DNA from: Marivita lacus
Lineage (GTDB): Bacteria > Pseudomonadota > Alphaproteobacteria > Rhodobacterales > Rhodobacteraceae
NCBI RefSeq assembly: GCF_014637725.1
Contig: NZ_BMFC01000007.1
Location: 62,001-126,000, forward strand
Length of the DNA stretch: 64,000 nucleotides
Direction of reading: 5' to 3'
Positions 27,101 through 35,108 of this stretch are shown here, piece by piece; within the stretch, counting starts at the first letter, position 1; each line of letters opens with the position of its first letter. The notes below the pieces were generated by a model, which saw only the letters and a list, made by a program, of their open reading frames with translations, ran no database searches and had not been told where the DNA came from. The position numbers and the translations under genes were made by a program.

Positions 27101-27604
27101 GCATTCCAGACAGGGCGGGTCTTTATCGCAGCGGAAGTCTTTGATTTGTCGGCGGATACAGGGACCTATGCGCTCAGCCTGACAACGCCCTTCAGCGCGC
27201 CGCTGGACGTGGCGGGCGATCCGTCGACCACAGCCACATTGTCCGAAGGCCAGATCATCCAAGGCATCACTGATGAGCCGGGTGACCTTGACTGGTACGC
27301 CGTCGACCTAACTGCAGGGGTCTTCTATCAGTTCGCTCTCGTGCGTGGCGAAACCAACCCGATCGATGACCCGTTCCTCGTGCTTTATGATGCAAATGGA
27401 GAGGTGCTGGCTTTCGATGACGATTCAGCCGGGGATCGTGAAGCGCTGATCCAGTTCACCGCAATCACCTCTGATCGGGCCTATATCTCGGCGGAAGCTT
27501 ACGATCTGGACACCGACAGCGGCACCTACATCATTGCGATGGACAGCTCCGCCGCCACGATCACCGGTGTGTCGGCATTTGGAGACTTTGAACATTTCGG
27601 CTAA
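24107..27604 (+). CDS. Large S8 subtilisin-family protease with N-terminal DUF4214-like region and C-terminal PPC repeats
   Basis: The 1165-residue protein has three parts. Residues 1-125 are two DUF4214-like helical repeats (ARYYVGYYNRAPDPEGFAFW, VYQNLFNREPDAEGLEFW). Residues about 235-540 form the subtilase domain with the triad Asp249 (VVVIDTGIDLNHPAF), His292 (EEGHGTNVA) and Ser463 (SSGTSQAAPHVAGMVA). After a Gly/Pro linker come five PPC-like beta domains of about 115 residues, each with a DxDWF/Y core (DRDWFAIDL, DTDWYGVNV) and a DPYLYLYD-type strand. There is no Sec signal peptide. DUF4214 occurs in proteins exported by type I systems, so such secretion is likely, but no RTX nonamers or transporter genes are adjacent. 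It is probably an exoprotease. Confidence 0.9.
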   Translation: MLISEEIIARYYVGYYNRAPDPEGFAFWVSNFEAGVSTLQIANFFADQDETRALYPYFADPDSGTPAQFITSVYQNLFNREPDAEGLEFWVTALTSGGVDTGQMIEAIIEGARTNPDLAVVQNKVASALYWEDQANNLPDFSYDAGAAQSANSALSVVTSDPASILTSQTQSNLYFATLNEDKGDPGAGLTTDGSTDDKLGIAGPEASSSGDLSISTFEAGVVLNLSAFQSDARFAGIDGSGQTVVVIDTGIDLNHPAFGPDTDGNGISDRIIFSRDFTDERDGTANDEEGHGTNVASIVASSASAFPGVAPGANIVALQALDRTGFGTSLWIEEALQWVVQHAEALNIVAVNMSLGDSSNGNFIQTDPIYGDELSALANQLGVTTIVAAGNAYAEFQVEGASSLSRDPNTIAIGAIGGTSATLDDVTFFSQRSSVIPTIFAPGAEINGAAPGGGTAASSGTSQAAPHVAGMVALAQQLAQQELGRSLSPSEIASLLIQTGDRFVDDETPDDRVINTNNTYVRADMFDLGEAILALSGAAPGGGGGSTPPPAGNDIPGTISTDATVVVGTPVSSQIDFASDEDYFAVTLTPGDYEISLKGAASGGGTLSDPYLTLLNGSGTFIAQNDDGGTGLDSLIEFTVSTGGTYFINASAFGSATGTYSLEVVQTGQGNTGEIGDTFSTAGRLNVGSSVTSALEFGADRDWFAIDLIAGQTYTFDLIGDTLSDPYLYLYNNSGAVVAADDDGGEGFNSSLTFTAARTGTFYLSAEAFLSSQTGTYTLLASGQNANRDDFSANPDTSGFIDAVAGQVVGSLEIAGDRDWFRVDLEAGSAYDFGLEGSGSGTSLRDPYLYLYDSQGNLVASNDDGGDGLNSLLSYSAISTQTYYLEAAAFGDASSGDYALSAVRTSGSGNTGVDVPGNPTSTVNIAPGQTIIGTIDAPGDTDWYGVNVVAGQTYQFGLTPSGANPIADPYLTLWDGQGNFITLNDDFDGLNSVIEFTAFQTGRVFIAAEVFDLSADTGTYALSLTTPFSAPLDVAGDPSTTATLSEGQIIQGITDEPGDLDWYAVDLTAGVFYQFALVRGETNPIDDPFLVLYDANGEVLAFDDDSAGDREALIQFTAITSDRAYISAEAYDLDTDSGTYIIAMDSSAATITGVSAFGDFEHFG

Positions 27605-27651
27605 GATGCCGGGTCTGGGCAGGGTGCCCTTTTCCATGGCACTGCCCTGCT

Positions 27652-28059
27652 GTGACATTTGAAATCGAGGTGCCGCCCGTCCTGCTGCGGCACCGCAATG
27701 CGGAGCTGCCAGTGACACAGAGCCCAAAATCAGCCGCCGACACGGGGGAAGTGCGCGCCGCAGGCGCGTCCTTGCGCTGGACCCGGGTGGCTGGGACGGT
27801 CGAGTATGAACTGAGTTATGACGCGCCAAGCGCCTGTTACAGCCCCGGCGAGCTGCAGCACGCGATCACTGTCTCGAATGGGCTTACAACACTCGCAATC
27901 GAGGCAGATGTCGCGTTCAGGGATGGCATCTGCGCACAAACGATCACGAGCCTGGTGTTTCAAGGCGCCGCACGTGACATCCATGGCCCATTTGCAGTTT
28001 TTGCCACTGTGAGCGACGGGCGGAGCGGTCGGCAAATCACATTGACGGCGGCGGACTGA
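27652..28059 (+). CDS. Hypothetical protein downstream of subtilase
   Basis: A 135-residue ORF starting with GTG 27652, 47 bases after the subtilase stop. It is not recognised. It has no membrane segment or signal peptide, is rich in short beta-prone stretches (WTRVAGTVEYELSYD, TSLVFQGAARDIHGPFAVFATV) and has two cysteines. A possible hairpin (GGGCAGGGTGCC with GGCACTGCCC, 27617-27647) lies in the gap and could separate it from the protease transcript. Codon use looks like real coding DNA. A role tied to the protease, such as inhibitor or chaperone, is only a guess. Confidence 0.6.
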   Translation: MTFEIEVPPVLLRHRNAELPVTQSPKSAADTGEVRAAGASLRWTRVAGTVEYELSYDAPSACYSPGELQHAITVSNGLTTLAIEADVAFRDGICAQTITSLVFQGAARDIHGPFAVFATVSDGRSGRQITLTAAD

Positions 28060-28293
28060 GGTTATCTCCTCATTGTGGCGTGCGGAACTATCGTTTCACA
28101 TATGGCCAGATCGGCTGATGTGCAGAGGTCAGCGGTGGGCCACGCCGCATATAGCGAGACAGCAAGTCGCTTGTCGATTGCGATACTGATCTTCCCGCCG
28201 AAGGGGGCCCGCTATGTGAAGTGATGGCCGCGAAACAGAACCACCTTGGCCTGACCGTCCGGAATGATTACCTGTTGGTCAACGGAGGCTCCC

Positions 28294-29301
28294 ATGCAGA
28301 AATTCTCGCTTCTCGACCTGTCGCCCATTCCTGAAGGCAAGACTGCCGCCGATGCTCTGGCCGCGACCGTCGAGCTCGCTCGAGCTGCGGAACGCTTCGG
28401 GTATCACCGCTACTGGTTGGCCGAGCATCACAATATGCCCGGCATTGCGAGTGCCGCCACCGCCCTGGTGATCGGGCATGTCGCTGCGGCCACATCGCGG
28501 ATGCGGATCGGTGCCGGGGGCATCATGCTGCCCAACCATGCGCCGCTCGTGATCGCCGAACAGTTCGGAACCCTCGCCACGCTCTATCCGGGTCGGATCG
28601 ATCTGGGATTGGGCCGGGCTCCCGGCACCGACATGGCCACGGCCAGGGCGCTGCGTCGGCACATGTCACCCGAGGACAGCTTCCCGCAGGACGTGCAGGA
28701 ACTGATCAGTTATTTCGAGGACAGCGCCGACACCGCACCCGTGCGTGCCATTCCCGGAACCGGCACCCATGTGCCAGTCTGGATTCTGGGCTCAAGCCTT
28801 TATGGCGCGCAACTGGCCGCCTGGCTCGGCTTGCCCTATGCCTTTGCGTCGCATTTTGCACCGGCCATGCTCGAGCAGGCACTCGCGATCTATCGCAGCA
28901 CGTTCCAGCCCTCCGACCGTCTGGAAAAACCCTATGTGATGATGGCGGCCGGGGTCTGCGCAGCCACCACCGATGCAGAGGCGACGTTCCTGCGCTCCTC
29001 GCAGCTCCTAGCCTTCGCACGGCTCAGAACCGGCAGACCGGGCAAGCTGCCGCGTCCCACCCGAGACCTGCACCAAGAGATACCGGCACCGGTCATGGCC
29101 CAGGTGGAGCAAGCCCTGTCCTGCTCCGCCACAGGCTCGGCCGCAACGCTCCGGGACGGGCTGCGCGCGCTCATTGACACCTATCAGCCGGACGAGCTGA
29201 TCGTGACCGGCATGATCCACGACCACAGCGCGCGCATCCGCTCCTTCGAAATCGCGGCCCAGGTTCTGGGCGATCTGTCGGAAGGTGCCGTGGCGGCCTG
29301 A
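28294..29301 (+). CDS. LLM-class flavin-dependent oxidoreductase
   Basis: From ATG 28294 (CGGAGG seven bases earlier) the 335-residue protein matches the bacterial luciferase-like (LLM) family: [19 protein letters not shown] at the start, [40 protein letters not shown] and [17 protein letters not shown]. These TIM-barrel enzymes use reduced FMN or F420. This subgroup resembles the uncharacterised 'luciferase family' oxidoreductases next to protease-like YhbU genes in other bacteria. It stands alone, followed by a convergent GntR gene. Confidence 0.88.
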   Translation: MQKFSLLDLSPIPEGKTAADALAATVELARAAERFGYHRYWLAEHHNMPGIASAATALVIGHVAAATSRMRIGAGGIMLPNHAPLVIAEQFGTLATLYPGRIDLGLGRAPGTDMATARALRRHMSPEDSFPQDVQELISYFEDSADTAPVRAIPGTGTHVPVWILGSSLYGAQLAAWLGLPYAFASHFAPAMLEQALAIYRSTFQPSDRLEKPYVMMAAGVCAATTDAEATFLRSSQLLAFARLRTGRPGKLPRPTRDLHQEIPAPVMAQVEQALSCSATGSAATLRDGLRALIDTYQPDELIVTGMIHDHSARIRSFEIAAQVLGDLSEGAVAA

Positions 29302-29461
29302 GGCAGGAAAGCCGAAAACCGCGCTTCAAGATGTGGTCACGCTGCGCAATTTCAGCAATCGCGGAACGAAGCCTGTCTGCTGTTTGGCCAGCTTCACAGA
29401 AATTACTGGGCGGGCTGGCAATTTTTGTTCGCGTCTGCAGGGTTGCATCATGTACTTGAGC

Positions 29462-30175
29462 TTACCCATGTCCGGCATCGGTCGTAAACTGGCGCGCAAG
29501 CTCGGGGGTTGGGCTGTTGGGCAAGATCCGGGAATAGACCGATTGCAGATGCGCGTGCATTGCAGATGCGGCCAAATCCCCCTCACCCGACCCGATGGCG
29601 GAAACTATGTCATCATGTTCAAAAAAGCTCGAATAGTCTTCGGCCGGTTTGCGCGTCACGCGCGGCTGCCCCCAGAGGATCGACCGGCGGACCGAGTTCA
29701 GGGTCTCGAAGAAATACAAGAACAATTGGTTGCGGGTCGCGCGTGCAATGGCGTGATGCAGGTTGTTGTCCCACGCCTCATAGGATCGCCAGTCTTCAGC
29801 CTCTCTGCACCTTTGCGCACAGAGCCGCATCTGGTCCCGATCTGACCGCGTGGCGTGCAGCGCAGCAAGTCGGCAGAGCTGCGGTTCGATGGTGAAGCGC
29901 ACTTCCACCACCTGCTCGGGTTTGATCTGATCGCCGAGATAGGTCACGTCGCGCAGGTTCAACACGGGACGCGACCCGACGAAGGTCCCCCGCCCGACAT
30001 GTCGCCAAATGCGCCCCTGCGCTTCAAGCTCTGCCAGTGCCTTGCGCAGTTGGTTGCGGGTTGTGCCCAAGGCCTTGCACAGCTCGCGTTCCGGCGGAAC
30101 ACGGTCGTTGTGCCGAAATCCTGCGGTATCGATCAGATCGCGTAGCCTTTGCGCCAAGTCGGTCGTCGAAGTCAT
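29462..30175 (-). CDS. GntR-family (FadR subfamily) transcriptional regulator
   Basis: The 237-residue protein has the winged-helix domain (RVPPERELCKALGTTRNQLRKALAELEAQGRI, then HVGRGTFVG) and an all-helical FCD-type effector domain (VEVRFTIEPQLCRLAALHAT, DNNLHHAIARATRNQLFLYF) in which conserved Asp/His residues usually bind a metal and an organic acid. The ATG at 30175 (MTSTTDLAQRL) is a better start than the frame's upstream ATG. It is divergent from the FAH/ABC operon by 139 bases and probably represses it until the substrate acid binds. Confidence 0.9.
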   Translation of the reverse strand: MTSTTDLAQRLRDLIDTAGFRHNDRVPPERELCKALGTTRNQLRKALAELEAQGRIWRHVGRGTFVGSRPVLNLRDVTYLGDQIKPEQVVEVRFTIEPQLCRLAALHATRSDRDQMRLCAQRCREAEDWRSYEAWDNNLHHAIARATRNQLFLYFFETLNSVRRSILWGQPRVTRKPAEDYSSFFEHDDIVSAIGSGEGDLAASAMHAHLQSVYSRILPNSPTPELARQFTTDAGHG

Positions 30176-30194
30176 GTTCCACCCAATTCGCTGA

Positions 30195-30213
30195 TTGGTT
30201 GATTGCCCCAACC
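30195..30213. promoter_or_regulatory. Inverted repeat between GntR gene and FAH operon, candidate operator
   Basis: TTGGTTGATTGCCCCAACC contains GGTTG and CAACC in inverted order and sits 20 bases from the regulator start in the divergent promoter region. Its position suits autoregulation plus control of the operon. The match to the FadR-type consensus is loose. Confidence 0.4.
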
Positions 30214-30314
30214 CTAAGTCGACGACACATACTTGCAAAGGGAAGACATGTCCGTGAGTCGTGCATCCGAGACCGTGCGAAGTTCACAGGACACAAATAG
30301 GGGAGGAGCGCCAC

Positions 30315-31202
30315 GTGCGATTGGCGACCATTTCAGCAGATGGCAAAGAAATTTGCGTCGCATGTTTGTCGGACGGCCGCATGCTGGACATCTCGCAAGC
30401 TGCAGTGTCGATGCAGGCCCTGATCGAGGGCGGGACACCCGCGCTCGACGCGGTGCGCAGGCTCGTGGCAGAGGCCGAGGACGGCCAGCATCAGGACAAG
30501 GTGATCGGTGGCTGTGCCGCGCTTTTGGCGCCGATCCCGCAGCCGCGGAAAAACATCTTTTGCGTCGGACGCAACTATGCCGAACACATCGCGGAAGGCG
30601 ACCGCGCGCAGAACCAGAAAACCGGTGTGTCTGACCATCCGGTCTTTTTCACCAAGCCTCCGACGTCGGTTGTGGCACCGGACGGCGATGTCCTGCTTTT
30701 TCCCGATGTATCGACATCGATCGACTACGAGGTGGAGCTGACGGTGGTGATCGGCAAGGCCGGTCGCAATATCGCCAAGGCCGATGCCATGTCTCATGTG
30801 TTCGGCTACACGATCCTGAACGATATCACCGCTCGCGACATCCAGCGCCGCCACGGCGGACAGTATTTCAAGGGCAAGGGTCTGGACGGGTCCTGCCCCA
30901 TCGGGCCGGTCATCGTGACGGCCGATGACTTCACCGATCCGCATGCGCTGTCAATTGGCCTGAAGGTGAACGGCGAACAGCGCCAGGATGGCGCCACGAA
31001 AGACATGATCTTCGACATTCCAACGCTGATCGCGTCCTTGTCGGAAGGGCTGACGCTCGAGCCCGGCGACATGATCGCGACGGGAACCCCGTCAGGCGTG
31101 GGCTATGCGATGGACCCGCCGCAGTTCCTGAAAGATGGCGACACGGTGGTGTGTGAAATTTCCGGGATCGGGACGCTCAGCAACACTGTGCGCTCCGTAT
31201 AA
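30315..31202 (+). CDS. Fumarylacetoacetate hydrolase (FAH)-family protein
   Basis: GTG 30315, preceded by GGGAGGAG, gives a 295-residue protein. The FAH catalytic domain shows NIFCVGRNYAEHIAE, PVFFTKPPTSVVAPDGDV, the metal ligands in IDYEVELTVVIGK (Glu-x-Glu) and VFGYTILNDITARDIQ, GPVIVTADDF and the GDMIATGTPSGVGYAM loop. Members hydrolyse acylpyruvates or hydrate and decarboxylate 2-oxo acids. As the first gene of an operon with an ABC uptake system and an LDH2-type dehydrogenase, it probably performs a late carbon-carbon cleavage in catabolism of the imported acid. Confidence 0.9.
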   Translation: MRLATISADGKEICVACLSDGRMLDISQAAVSMQALIEGGTPALDAVRRLVAEAEDGQHQDKVIGGCAALLAPIPQPRKNIFCVGRNYAEHIAEGDRAQNQKTGVSDHPVFFTKPPTSVVAPDGDVLLFPDVSTSIDYEVELTVVIGKAGRNIAKADAMSHVFGYTILNDITARDIQRRHGGQYFKGKGLDGSCPIGPVIVTADDFTDPHALSIGLKVNGEQRQDGATKDMIFDIPTLIASLSEGLTLEPGDMIATGTPSGVGYAMDPPQFLKDGDTVVCEISGIGTLSNTVRSV

Positions 31203-31262
31203 AGGACCCGCCGCCTTCTGGCGCGGCGAAAAGGGTCAGACACGATTGGGAGGAGAACCATC

Positions 31263-32291
31263 ATGATCAACAGAAGAACCTTTACCGCCTCACTGCTCTC
31301 GGCTGTTCCGGCTGCGGGCCTCTTGGGTACATCGGCATTCGCGCAAAGCTTGCGGGACATCACGTTTGTTCAGCCAAGCCCGTCTGCGATCAACTCGTTT
31401 CCTGTCTTCGTGGCAATCGGCGAAGGATATTTTGCCGAAGAAGGTCTGAACGTCACGGTCGAGGCCATCAACGGTTCCGGCGCGGTGCTGCAGGCCTTGT
31501 CCGCAGGGCAAGCCCATTTTGGCCGTCCCGGTCCCGGCCCCGTGATCGCGGCCAAGACACGTGGCGTGGATGCCGTGATGATCTATAATGTGGCCGCGCG
31601 CAGCAACTTCGGCATCGCGGTTCAGCAGGACAGCGACATCCAGGGGATCGAGGGCCTGCGTGGCAAGGTGATCGGCACCGGCACGGCGGATGGCGCAGAG
31701 GTGGGCTTTGCCCGCAACGTGATGGCGGGGTCAGGTTTGACGGAAGGTGAGGATTATACCTTCCTGACAGTGGGTGACGGCGGTCCGGCAACCGCGGCGT
31801 TCCTCAACGGCGAAATCTCAGCTTATTCCGCGTCAACGGCGGACACTGCCATTTTGAACCAGCGCGGCATGGCCGTGCGGGACATCACGCCTGCGGAATT
31901 CGGCCGTTTCTTCGGCAATGGTGTCGCGACGATGGCCGACACCATCGCGAATGATCGCGCACTGGTTGAGGCATGGAGCCGGGCCTTCACACGCGGTCAT
32001 GCCTTTGCGCTGGACGACGCCAACCGGGACGCGGTGCTCAAGCACCTCGCCGACGGCAATCCGCAGGAAGGCGAAGACAAGGAATTCCAGTCTGCACTCT
32101 TCGATGCTGTCCGCTCCAAGACCATTCCGTCCGATGACTCCCCGCATCTGGGCTGGTTTCCGGCCGAGGTCTGGCAGGAATGGCAGGATTCGCTTGTTGC
32201 AGGCGGCGACATTGCCGCCCCGCTCGAGGATCTTGGCGCGGTCTGGACCAACGAGTTTGCCCAGATCGGAAGCGAGGCTGCAGGCGGATGA
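31263..32291 (+). CDS. ABC transporter substrate-binding protein (NMT1/SsuA-like)
   Basis: The 342-residue periplasmic receptor has an N-terminal signal with twin arginines (MINRRTFTASLLSAVPAAG) and cleavage near AFAQ. The mature part resembles NMT1/TauA/SsuA proteins: FVAIGEGYFAEEGLNVTVE, GSGAVLQALSAGQAHFG, GLRGKVIGTGTADGAEVGFA. Such receptors bind sulfonates, nitrates, thiamine precursors or aromatic acids. It is followed by ATPase and permease genes with 4-base overlaps. Confidence 0.9.
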   Translation: MINRRTFTASLLSAVPAAGLLGTSAFAQSLRDITFVQPSPSAINSFPVFVAIGEGYFAEEGLNVTVEAINGSGAVLQALSAGQAHFGRPGPGPVIAAKTRGVDAVMIYNVAARSNFGIAVQQDSDIQGIEGLRGKVIGTGTADGAEVGFARNVMAGSGLTEGEDYTFLTVGDGGPATAAFLNGEISAYSASTADTAILNQRGMAVRDITPAEFGRFFGNGVATMADTIANDRALVEAWSRAFTRGHAFALDDANRDAVLKHLADGNPQEGEDKEFQSALFDAVRSKTIPSDDSPHLGWFPAEVWQEWQDSLVAGGDIAAPLEDLGAVWTNEFAQIGSEAAGG

Positions 32292-33097
32292 GCACTGCCT
32301 TGGCACAAGACTATTCCGGCGCGCCTCTAGGCGCGCCGGTCTACGAATTGACACAGGTCAGCAAGACCTACGCGCGCAACAGTGTGGTTGCGCTGGAAGA
32401 CGTCAGCCTCACCCTGCGCAAAGGCAGCTTTACCTCGGTCATCGGGTCCAGCGGCTGCGGGAAGTCGACATTGCTCAAGATCATGGCCGGGCTGATACCG
32501 CCAAGCAAGGGACGGGTGATCCTGCAGAACCAACCCGTGAAAGGACCGCGTCGCGACATCGGCATGATGTTCCAGCAGGCCACGCTGTTTCCTTGGAAGA
32601 CGGCCGTGGAAAACATCGTGCTGCCGATCGAGATCCGGGACGGCAAGGCTGCTGCCAAAAAGGCCATGGACAAGGCGCATGAGCTGCTCGACATCGTCGG
32701 CCTCAAGGGTTTTGAGAACGTCTATCCCAACGAATTGTCGGGCGGCATGGCACAGCGCGCCTCGATCTGCCGGATGCTCATCACCGAACCGGCAGTTCTG
32801 CTGCTGGACGAGCCATTCAGCGCCCTTGATGAGCTGTCGCGCGACATGATGAACATGGAGCTTCAGCGGATCTGCCGCGAACAGGACGCAACGGCGTTCC
32901 TCGTCACCCATTCCATTCAGGAAGCCGTCATCCTTTCGGACGAAATCGTGGTGATGAAACCACGCCCGGGCCGCATTGCCGAGATCGTGACTGTCGATCT
33001 TCCACGACCCCGGACGCTCGACATGATGACAACGCCGAAATTCGGCGAAATCGTCGACTACATTCGGGGCATGCTGGACAAGGGAGAAGACATGTGA
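32288..33097 (+). CDS. ABC transporter ATP-binding protein (nitrate/sulfonate/taurine type)
   Basis: This 269-residue ATPase has Walker A GSSGCGKST, a Q-loop FQQATLFPWKTAVENI typical of SsuB/TauB, signature LSGGMAQRAS, Walker B AVLLLDEPFSALD and the switch THSIQEA. The start at 32288 is an ATGA overlap with the receptor gene. It drives uptake with the adjacent SsuC-like permease. Confidence 0.93.
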   Translation: MSTALAQDYSGAPLGAPVYELTQVSKTYARNSVVALEDVSLTLRKGSFTSVIGSSGCGKSTLLKIMAGLIPPSKGRVILQNQPVKGPRRDIGMMFQQATLFPWKTAVENIVLPIEIRDGKAAAKKAMDKAHELLDIVGLKGFENVYPNELSGGMAQRASICRMLITEPAVLLLDEPFSALDELSRDMMNMELQRICREQDATAFLVTHSIQEAVILSDEIVVMKPRPGRIAEIVTVDLPRPRTLDMMTTPKFGEIVDYIRGMLDKGEDM

Positions 33098-33960
33098 CCG
33101 AGTATCAGACCAATGCGCCAACCGACACCGAGACAGTGCAGGACACCGTGTGGGAACAGGAAGTGTCGTTTATCGACTCTGTCCCGCGCTGGATCGCGAT
33201 GACCTTCGTATTTGTTGTCTTTGTCGGAACATGGCAACTGGTGACAAGCTTCGGCCTCGTGTCACCGATCATTCTGCCAACTCCGATGGAAACCCTGAAG
33301 GACATGATCTTCGTCGGAAAAAACCTTGCGACAGGTGGCTACATGCTCGCAGCACTTTGGATCACGATCCAGGAAGTGATCTATGGCTTTGCCCTTGCCA
33401 TTGCGATTGGCTTCTCGCTTGGCGTTCTGGTCGGAGAGACCGCGTTCGGCGAAAAGGCGGTGATGCCATACCTCGTGGCCATCGACACAATGCCGAAAGT
33501 GGCATTTGCGCCCTTGTTTGTTGCGTGGCTGGGCTTCGGGATTGAATCCAAAGTGGCCTTGGCCGCGTTCATTGCGACCTTCCCGATCGTGGTCGGCACT
33601 GCCGCCGGCCTGCACGCGGCGGACGAAAATGCCCGCATGCTGTTCAAGACCATGGGGGCCAGCCGGATGCAGACGCTCATCAAGATGAAGCTGCCCACAG
33701 GCCTGCCGCAGATCTTCACCGGTCTCAAGATCGGCGCGGTGGGCGTGATGGCGGGTGCGATCACCGGCGAATTCCTTGGCGGTGGCAAGGGCTTTGGCGA
33801 ACTGATCCGCGTTGCGGCCTCGCAGCTCAACACGCCGCGTGTGTTCTCGTTGATCCTGTATCTCAGCGTCGTCGGGCTGGTGTTGTACCTGCTTGTACAA
33901 TGGACACAGCGCCGGGTCGTGTTCTGGCAGAAGGAAAGCGTCGGGTCTTACGATGGCTGA
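33094..33960 (+). CDS. ABC transporter permease (SsuC/TauC type)
   Basis: The 288-residue permease begins with GTG 33094 overlapping the ATPase stop. After an unusually long acidic N-terminal tail (about 35 residues) it has six membrane helices and the SsuC-type coupling loop (LLFKTMGASRMQTLIKMKLPTGLPQIFTGLK, see residues about 185-215), then VGVMAGAITGEFLGGGKGFGELI. Probably two copies pair in the membrane, as there is only one permease gene. Confidence 0.92.
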   Translation: MTEYQTNAPTDTETVQDTVWEQEVSFIDSVPRWIAMTFVFVVFVGTWQLVTSFGLVSPIILPTPMETLKDMIFVGKNLATGGYMLAALWITIQEVIYGFALAIAIGFSLGVLVGETAFGEKAVMPYLVAIDTMPKVAFAPLFVAWLGFGIESKVALAAFIATFPIVVGTAAGLHAADENARMLFKTMGASRMQTLIKMKLPTGLPQIFTGLKIGAVGVMAGAITGEFLGGGKGFGELIRVAASQLNTPRVFSLILYLSVVGLVLYLLVQWTQRRVVFWQKESVGSYDG

Positions 33961-35023
33961 CAGCCCTGCAGTGGCGGTCGATGCCTTGCGCGATTTTGTC
34001 GCCCATGCATTGACCACCTGCGGGGTGCCGGAACCGGACGCCGGCAAGGTTGCAGGCCTCATGGTCGATGCCGATATCTACGGCTATGACACGCATGGCG
34101 TGTTCCGCCTGAGACAATACCTTGCACGGCTCAGGGACGGCGGTTGCAACCCAACCGCACGCTTTTCCATTGCACATGAAACCGTCGCCTCGGCAGTGAT
34201 CGACGGCGACAACGGTTTGGGACATCTGGCCATGGCTGCCGCGCGGGATCTGGCCATCAAGAAGGCACGGACCACCGGGATCGGCTGGGTCGGCGTCCGG
34301 CGCGGCAATCACGCCGGGCCGCTTGCGCTTTATGTGCGTCCGCAGGCCGAAGCCGGATTGCTTGGAATGGCCGCCTCTGTAGGCAGCGCGAACCACGTCC
34401 CGCCCTATGGTGGCACGGACCTGCTGATCGGCACCAATCCCATCGCCTTTTCGGCACCCGCCACTGGGCCCGATCCCTTCGTCTTTGACATGGCCACCAC
34501 GGTCGCGGCAATGGGCAAGATCAAGACGCTGTTGCAACAGGGCAAGGACATGCCCGAAGGCTGGATGGTCGGGCGCGACGGCACGCCGCTGACCGATCCG
34601 GCACAGAGTTCTGATGGTTTTCTGCTGCCCATCGGCGGACCAAAGGGGTTCGGCCTCTCGGTCGCCATCGGGCTGATGGCCGGCGTTCTGAACGGTGCTG
34701 CGTTTGGGTCGAAGGTGGTGGATTTCACCAAGGACACTACATCGCCCACCAACACGGGGCAGTTTGTAGTGGCCCTCGATCCTGCCGCCTTTGGCATCGG
34801 TGACGGCTTCGCCGAGGAGGCTGCGCGTGTCTTCTCTGAAATGCGCGCCTCAGCGCCGCTGCCCGGTCATGACAGGGTGCGCCTTCCCGGCGATGGCAAG
34901 AGCGCTGCTGCGGAGGCGCGCCGCGAAAACGGACTGACCCTCAACCCCGCCTTGCGCCGCGATTTGAACGCGCTCGCTGCCGATTGCGGTCTGGATGCGC
35001 CCTTCCCCGAAGACGAGCATTAA
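33953..35023 (+). CDS. LDH2-family malate/lactate/ureidoglycolate-type dehydrogenase
   Basis: The 356-residue NAD(P)-dependent oxidoreductase belongs to the LDH2 family, unrelated to classical lactate dehydrogenase: GYDTHGVFRLRQYLARL with the catalytic His near residue 48, GWVGVRRGNHAGPLALY, AFSAPATGPDPFVFDMATT and GGPKGFGLSVAIGLMAG. It oxidises 2-hydroxy acids to 2-oxo acids. Its start overlaps the permease by 8 bases. With FAH hydrolase in the same operon, a 2-hydroxy acid would be imported, oxidised and cleaved. Sulfolactate or an aromatic side-chain acid is possible but not shown. Confidence 0.9.
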   Translation: MADSPAVAVDALRDFVAHALTTCGVPEPDAGKVAGLMVDADIYGYDTHGVFRLRQYLARLRDGGCNPTARFSIAHETVASAVIDGDNGLGHLAMAAARDLAIKKARTTGIGWVGVRRGNHAGPLALYVRPQAEAGLLGMAASVGSANHVPPYGGTDLLIGTNPIAFSAPATGPDPFVFDMATTVAAMGKIKTLLQQGKDMPEGWMVGRDGTPLTDPAQSSDGFLLPIGGPKGFGLSVAIGLMAGVLNGAAFGSKVVDFTKDTTSPTNTGQFVVALDPAAFGIGDGFAEEAARVFSEMRASAPLPGHDRVRLPGDGKSAAAEARRENGLTLNPALRRDLNALAADCGLDAPFPEDEH

Positions 35024-35108
35024 TCATGTCGGGATGTGAGGGCAGCGGCGATACGCTCAGCCCCCGCAATCTTTTTAGGCTTGGTCTCTGACCGTTCCAC
35101 CACCTATG

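Noticed and set aside
24785-27262. Long minus-strand ORF of 825 codons
   Set aside because: It lies antisense to the subtilase with repeated PPC domains. Its product is rich in Cys, Arg and Gly and has no recognisable motif, while the plus strand carries a clear catalytic triad.
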